A DNA stretch of 64,000 nt, taken from contig ML991799.1 of NCBI GenBank assembly GCA_010094025.1, positions 273,265 through 337,264 on the forward strand. Reading direction: 5' to 3'. Below the pieces are notes generated by a model. It made no database searches, had not been told where the DNA came from, and saw only the letters and a program-made list of their open reading frames with translations. Below, piece after piece: positions 59,874 to 64,000 of the stretch. A program made the position numbers and the translations under genes. The DNA comes from Viridothelium virens (lineage: Eukaryota; Ascomycota; Dothideomycetes; Trypetheliales; Trypetheliaceae). How positions within the stretch are numbered: the first letter of the stretch is position 1; every line of letters starts with the position of its first letter.

Positions 59874-60987
59874 GGGATATGAGGACTTGCGAAGAAGAGA
59901 GATTCTGTGACTTTCTGCTAAGGGCAGATCGCACTGCGCATGAAACGGAGCGACAGGCAGGCTTGAACAGATTCGCTGCTGAGGATAGACGGTGGTATCG
60001 AGCGAGATTCAAGGGTCGAAGGTATGTGGAAGTTTTGTTGATGTTCGATTTCTCGACTTGCTGGCAAGCGGACACTCTTGGGGTTCTCTAATAGCACTAC
60101 AAACGCATATGGCGTCTGGTACATCGGTCATGGGGTCGGGTGCAGCTAATAAGCACAATGCCAAGGTATATCCGGACGTTCAGGGATGATATGGATCCGT
60201 TGCTGAGCTGTACATAAACTTTTGCAGCGTATCTTCAAGCGTAATCAGCGTGGTTGATAATAGTTACTCAAAATGAGAGTGCTGGTTCTGTTCGACCATG
60301 GTATTGCTGTCTTGGGTTTCATGACAAACGCCTCTTCATCAGTAGCTGCCCACGTGCTGTGCTGTCAAGAGGTATCTGAGTCAGGTAAGTCGCCTCCCGT
60401 ATCACTGAATTTGTTACAGAACGACTAATGATAAGACTGCTGCATAACCAAGAAAACTTCGGGAAGACAACCGTTGTACCCTCCTCGCCAAGGAATCTCC
60501 AATAAAGTAATACCGTTTGTCTTAGTTCCTTCACTTACACTCCATAGTCATCTAGATGACATCGACTTGGGATGCGCTTCGATTCAAGACCAACTTCCTG
60601 GAAGACATTCGAGTCCATTCACCGACGGTCATCCAGGCCATTGCCCACCCCGCAAGGCCGCAAGAACTTGGCACACAGTCACTTGCCGCCCAACATAATT
60701 ATCAGATTAATTTGCGGTGACGAAGTCATTCAACATTGCCGAGTCTATCTGTTATGCGTCACCAACGTGAAGTTCATGCCAGCTCAGCTCGTCGACTTGA
60801 CTTCATCTCTTTACTCATACAATTGACTGTCCTTACCACCAGCAAACCCAATAAAAAGCCGAGTCTGCTCGGATCAGTCGTCTGTAAAGTGTGCATAAGC
60901 CAATCTTCCCTCCCGCGGTCAAGTGGTCTCTCATTTTGCAGTCTCGTCTCTGTATGCAGCCATACAGTCTTTCCTGACGCAAACCCG
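59874..60987. other. Intergenic, Munc13-like 3' end to small-protein pair
   Basis: No motif-bearing frame is seen. The open frame of the next gene extends upstream to an ATG at 60736, but the part before 60988 lacks coding character. Confidence 0.4.
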
Positions 60988-62092
60988 ATGTTCGCTGTCG
61001 ATATCTTCCTATCTTGTATAGGTCGACGAGGTTCAAACTCGGACAGGAAGATTCAGATCTCAGCTCCCACGCTGGAGTCATCATCCTCAGACTTCCAACT
61101 GAAGCCGTTACCGAAAGGAGTTATCCCTCTTGGAAACCCAACCGATCTCTATACTATCGCGCATCATCCAGCTGGAGAGTTTTCGGGGCCTATCATACCG
61201 TTGAAACTCATTCCTCCTCCACAAGCAAGAGCTAAGCCCTTGGAGTCTGAGACTATCTCGCCGTCGGTTGCCTCTATAACCACCACGAACGATCTGCCTA
61301 TTGTTCCTGATCCCGTCTACGGGTTTCTTCCACCGGTTCGACGGCACACTGTCTTGCGCTTCTCCCTGATTTCTCAACTCAAATAATATAGGTCATGAAG
61401 ACACGGCAGGCCCCGATCTTCCCTCCACCTATCAGGACCACAGGTCTCGACGCCATAATCGTCGAGTCGCGCCCAATTTTCTCTTCCCGCAAACTCTTGG
61501 ATGGGTCGAAAAAGCGACTTGTGGCTGTACGCAGTCCCGAGCAGACCAATGCGCAGGCGTTTGAAGAATGCCGCCGATGCAACGCTTTCCCGCAGCTGGC
61601 CTGCCGCTACTGGAGAAGCCGACAGGTAGCCGAAGAGCATGGTCTTGCATGGCAGCGACCGGAGAGCTATATACTATGCCGGTAAGTAAATTCATGTGAA
61701 TGACCTACAAAGGCAACCACCAGATAAGCCTAACCTGGCCCAGGCAAACTTCCGGCGTCGGTCACGATTGCGAACTTTGCTACTGGGCGAAAGTCTTCGA
61801 GGGCACCATCAGGCGCGAACGAGCTTCTCGCCAAACCCTTCATGAAAAGCTTCTCAACCAAATCATGCATCCTCATTACGCGTGCGACCTTTGCGAGGAA
61901 GAGAGATTGATGCCCGATGAGGCTGGGAGCTCATGTGAGCGAGAAGCGGAGGAGCGAAAGGAGAGAGCGAAAGTAAGGGAGACGGCGGCGCAGGCAAAGA
62001 GTCAGCTGCAAGATATTCACGAGATGAAGCTAGTAGCAGAAATGGTGCAATGGCTATGGGAGGCAGAAGTGCAGGGGTTGGGATGGGTGTGA
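60988..62092 (+). CDS. Uncharacterised cysteine-pair protein A
   Basis: I do not recognise the family. The secure part is two exons, 61392-61681 and 61744-62092, joined by a clean GTAAGT...CAG intron of 62 bases. A likely first exon is 60988-61335, joined through a 56-base intron ending ATATAG; its donor (GTTCGA) is weak, and GTCTAC at 61315 is an alternative. With that exon the product is about 328 residues. The N-terminal part is Pro/Ser-rich. Cysteine pairs occur in order as ECRRCNAFPQLAC, LC-R-Q-x7-CELC and YACDLCEEE, which suggests zinc binding. A charged helix (EREAEERKERAKVRE) ends the protein. It has the same intron position and cysteine spacing as the next gene, so the two are probably tandem relatives. 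Confidence 0.5.
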
Positions 62093-62463
62093 GGAATTTG
62101 GACATAATCGCGCTGGTTCGCGGCTTGGAAGAGCAGTAAGGCTCAAGATGCTTTCTCCGATTCTGCACATACACGTACTCTTGACTAATTGCAATCTGAC
62201 ATACGATTTGGGAAGGCATATCATCGCGTGACTTGTCGCTGCGAGGTTGATCTGTTAATAGAATAGATCGCGTCATGAGTTGTGATGGCGGATGGAGTCA
62301 CTGCCATATTTACCTTTTACTCCACGACACATCCAATGATTCGACAGAGTACTCATCAAGCAGCCAGTCACACGTCAGGCAAACAAAAATGCCAGCATCG
62401 TCGCGTACTGTGTTTACATGTCCTGCAAGAATCCGTCTCCTAACCAAACAGGTGGTATACTAA

Positions 62464-63084
62464 TTGCCACTGGCTACACGCGACAGCATAAAAGAGAAAT
62501 CTCCTCCGAGAAAAACCTCAACTAAAGCTTGTACTATAGAGACACTGAAAGTGCCCCTTATGGCCGTCAGCGATCAAAGCACCAGCTATTCGTCATTGCT
62601 AGCCAAGTGCCAGACCTTCTTTGAAACGCAGCTTAGGTCTGTTGCCTGCAGCGATGCTCCCCTCCAGAACCTCAAAATCTACATCGACCTCTCCGTTAAA
62701 CCCAAGGTGGCCCTACAATTCCCAGCGCTGTCCCCCTGCCGGTACGTAGCCTCGTCTATAACTACATACGCCTCCGTTATACCTTTAGTTACTTGACTGA
62801 CTTACTGAATCTTTACGCATAGCCAATCTCCGCTTCCAGAGCTTCAATGCCCTGCGTGCTCCGCTGTCAGATCCCTCATGTCCGACAGGTTGGTCATTGA
62901 TAATGCGGAAGGTTGGCTGCTTGCGCTGTGTGAGGGATATCGCCAAAGTGGAGTTCCTGGTGCGCAAAAAGATGCGGAGAGGGAGGCAGAGATTCGGGGT
63001 GTGATAGAGGGGCTAGTGGAGCTGGAGAGAATGCTTGAGGAATTGGAAGACATGAATAAGGCGAGTGGAAGCCAGGAGAAGTGA
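62464..63084 (+). CDS. Uncharacterised cysteine-pair protein B
   Basis: I do not recognise the family. Two exons, 62464-62741 and 62823-63084, with an 81-base intron (GTACGT...CATAG), give about 179 residues. Starting instead at the ATG at 62560 (MAVSDQSTSYSS) gives 147 residues and may be better, as the extra N-terminus is basic and featureless. The junction reads SPC-R-Q-SPLPELQ-CPAC, the same C-R-Q-x7-CxxC pattern and the same phase inside the Arg codon as protein A. A C-terminal amphipathic, acidic helix follows (IEGLVELERMLEELEDMN), possibly a coiled coil. The gene lies 370 bases after gene A on the same strand. Confidence 0.5.
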
Positions 63085-63337
63085 GACGAAGGAGCTCAGT
63101 GGGAAATGACATGTCAGAGAGGCGGGCATAGAGAAACCAAGGAAGGCACTGGAAGTACAGGCACAGAGTAACAGCAGGGCTATCCGTAGGATGCATTGAC
63201 GAATTGTCAGTAGTGAAGCAACAGCCGGGAACCTGAATTGAGACATGGGTGCATGCATCCAACTTGCGTCTACCACGCGTATGTCAAGGAACTTGAATGC
63301 AATCTTGTTTGCAATCTTGCGTCTTTGCCTCCATTGC

Positions 63338-63424
63338 ACAGCAACTTTTAGCATCGCGGAGCCGATGAGCGGAGGGTCAATCTCAGGCAGAATCTCACAC
63401 CGCCTTGAAGAATGCCCTCCTGGT
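63338..63424 (+). repeat. ~86-base repeat, copy 1
   Basis: Begins cacagcaacttttagc, continues through gcggagccgatgagcg and aatctcaggcagaatctcac, and ends ttgaagaatgccctcc. It matches copy 3 (63812-63897) with few differences. Confidence 0.85.
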
Positions 63425-63439
63425 GGGTGGTGGGGTCCT

Positions 63440-63481
63440 TTTCACAGCAATTTTTAGCGTCGCGAAGCCGAGGAGCGGCGG
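63440..63481 (+). repeat. Same repeat, truncated copy 2
   Basis: Only the first ~40 bases of the repeat (cacagcaatttttagcgtc, then gcgaagccgaggagcgg). It stops about 20 bases before the left inverted repeat of the MITE-like element. Confidence 0.8.
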
Positions 63482-63499
63482 CTCTTCAGGAAAGGGAGG

Positions 63500-63718
63500 G
63501 GAATAAGTGTTCGATTTTGACACCTCCACTAATCACCAAATCTCAACAGCTCTATGCACCTTTTAAATACTAACATTACCTTCCTTCATCCTTTTTCTAG
63601 GTAAATAATTCGAATCGAGTTATTTGCTTACAAAATTCTGGATAATCTTTGAAAATTTTCAAGTATTGTGCAGGTGTGGGTGGTGAGGTGGTCTGTGTCA
63701 AAATCGGACACTTATTCC
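63500..63718. mobile_element. MITE-like element with 24-base terminal inverted repeats
   Basis: The left end reads GGAATAAGTGTTCGATTTTG followed by ACAC. The right end, read on the opposite strand, is the same with one C for T change, so 23 of 24 bases match. The element is about 219 bases, AT-rich inside and without a coding frame, as expected of a non-autonomous DNA transposon. I see no clear target-site duplication, so the exact ends may lie a few bases outside. No transposase gene is in the window. Confidence 0.7.
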
Positions 63719-63811
63719 TGCCCTAGCACGCCTGGAGAGCCGGGGCCGTGCACCGTGTGGGCGCGTGAGTGTGAGTTTTTTTGGAAACAACACACTGAGC
63801 AGCAACATTTT

Positions 63812-63897
63812 CACAGCAATTTTTAGCGTCGCGGAGCCGATGAGCGTTGGGCCAATCTCAGGCAGAATCTCACACCGCCTTGAAGATTGCCCTCCCC
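63812..63897 (+). repeat. ~86-base repeat, copy 3
   Basis: Direct-orientation copy matching 63338-63424, with small changes such as gttgggcc for gagggtc. Copies 1 and 3 flank the MITE-like element. Confidence 0.85.
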
Positions 63898-63921
63898 ACC
63901 AAGGCAGACTTGGGCGTGATA

Positions 63922-64000
63922 GGTCCGATACCGCTATCCGATAACAGCGCTATCGGCCGATAGTTATCGGTGCGCTATCTTGATAGCGCCGATAGTCGCA
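63922..64000. repeat. Nested CGATAG/CTATCG palindromes
   Basis: Contains a perfect 14-base palindrome CTATCGGCCGATAG (63950-63963), an 8-base inverted pair CCGATAAC/GTTATCGG (63938-63945 and 63963-63970) around it, and a hairpin GCGCTATC-TT-GATAGCGC (63972-63989). It runs off the end of the window and may be the end of a larger element. Confidence 0.8.

Larger units (their letters stand above)
63085..63499. other. Right-end flank with dispersed repeat copies
   Basis: No gene is seen. The second half carries one full and one partial copy of an 85-base repeat, listed separately. Confidence 0.5.

Overview
This is nuclear DNA of a filamentous ascomycete (Pezizomycotina). The genes carry short GT-AG introns, mostly 48-160 bases, and lie on both strands without operons. 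The inventory is typical of that group: a TeaR-like prenylated cell-end protein, an ERG2 sterol isomerase, a Dal5-type transporter, a secreted DUF5695-like protein and a Lec1-like PX-associated protein. I cannot fix the class from the sequence. I found no tRNA, rRNA or CRISPR array.

Layout, left to right. 1-2236 is gene-poor and leads to an allantoate-permease-type MFS transporter (2237-3888, +). Then come the branchpoint-binding protein BBP/SF1 (4356-6534, +), a Ure2-like glutathione S-transferase (7084-8416, -), a triple-KH RNA-binding protein (9440-10671, -), a zinc alcohol dehydrogenase (11600-12889, -), an inosine-uridine nucleoside hydrolase (15486-16932, -) and an AIM14-like ferric reductase (17660-19576, +). 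Cysteine dioxygenase (19889-20594, -) is divergent from the DRG1/RBG1 GTPase (21075-22407, +). A CENP-B-type DNA-binding protein (24645-26450, +) faces a PXA-domain gene (29028-32968, -) with an unusually long intron. ERG2 (33370-34114, -) is divergent from Mediator subunit Med10 (34514-35036, +).

A decayed stretch at about 35.3-36.5 kb precedes an ING-family PHD-finger gene (36608-39326, -). Next are TeaR (40929-42758, -), a PX-associated/DUF3818 protein (43980-46147, +), an LtrA-type membrane protein (47812-49673, +), the large secreted DUF5695-like protein (50679-53438, -), an Ino4-like bHLH factor (54678-55010, -), a Munc13/C2 protein (55580-59873, +) and two small cysteine-pair proteins in tandem (60988-63084, +). 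The right end (63.3-64 kb) is a repeat nest with a MITE-like element and palindromes.

The genes are mostly independent housekeeping or growth functions. Loosely related sets are RNA processing and binding (BBP, KH protein), transcription and chromatin (Med10, ING, CENP-B-type, bHLH) and membrane, polarity or trafficking (PXA, PX-associated, Munc13-like, TeaR). The most unusual observations are: GC-rich islands inside at least eight genes where the given strand switches from C-rich on the left to G-rich on the right whatever the gene's direction; an 8-base exon carrying part of a catalytic motif; a GC-AG intron in the gene for the branchpoint-binding protein; and two tandem uncharacterised genes sharing an intron position and a C-R-Q-x7-CxxC signature. 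All gene models were spliced by eye. Family names rest on remembered motifs, not on searches.
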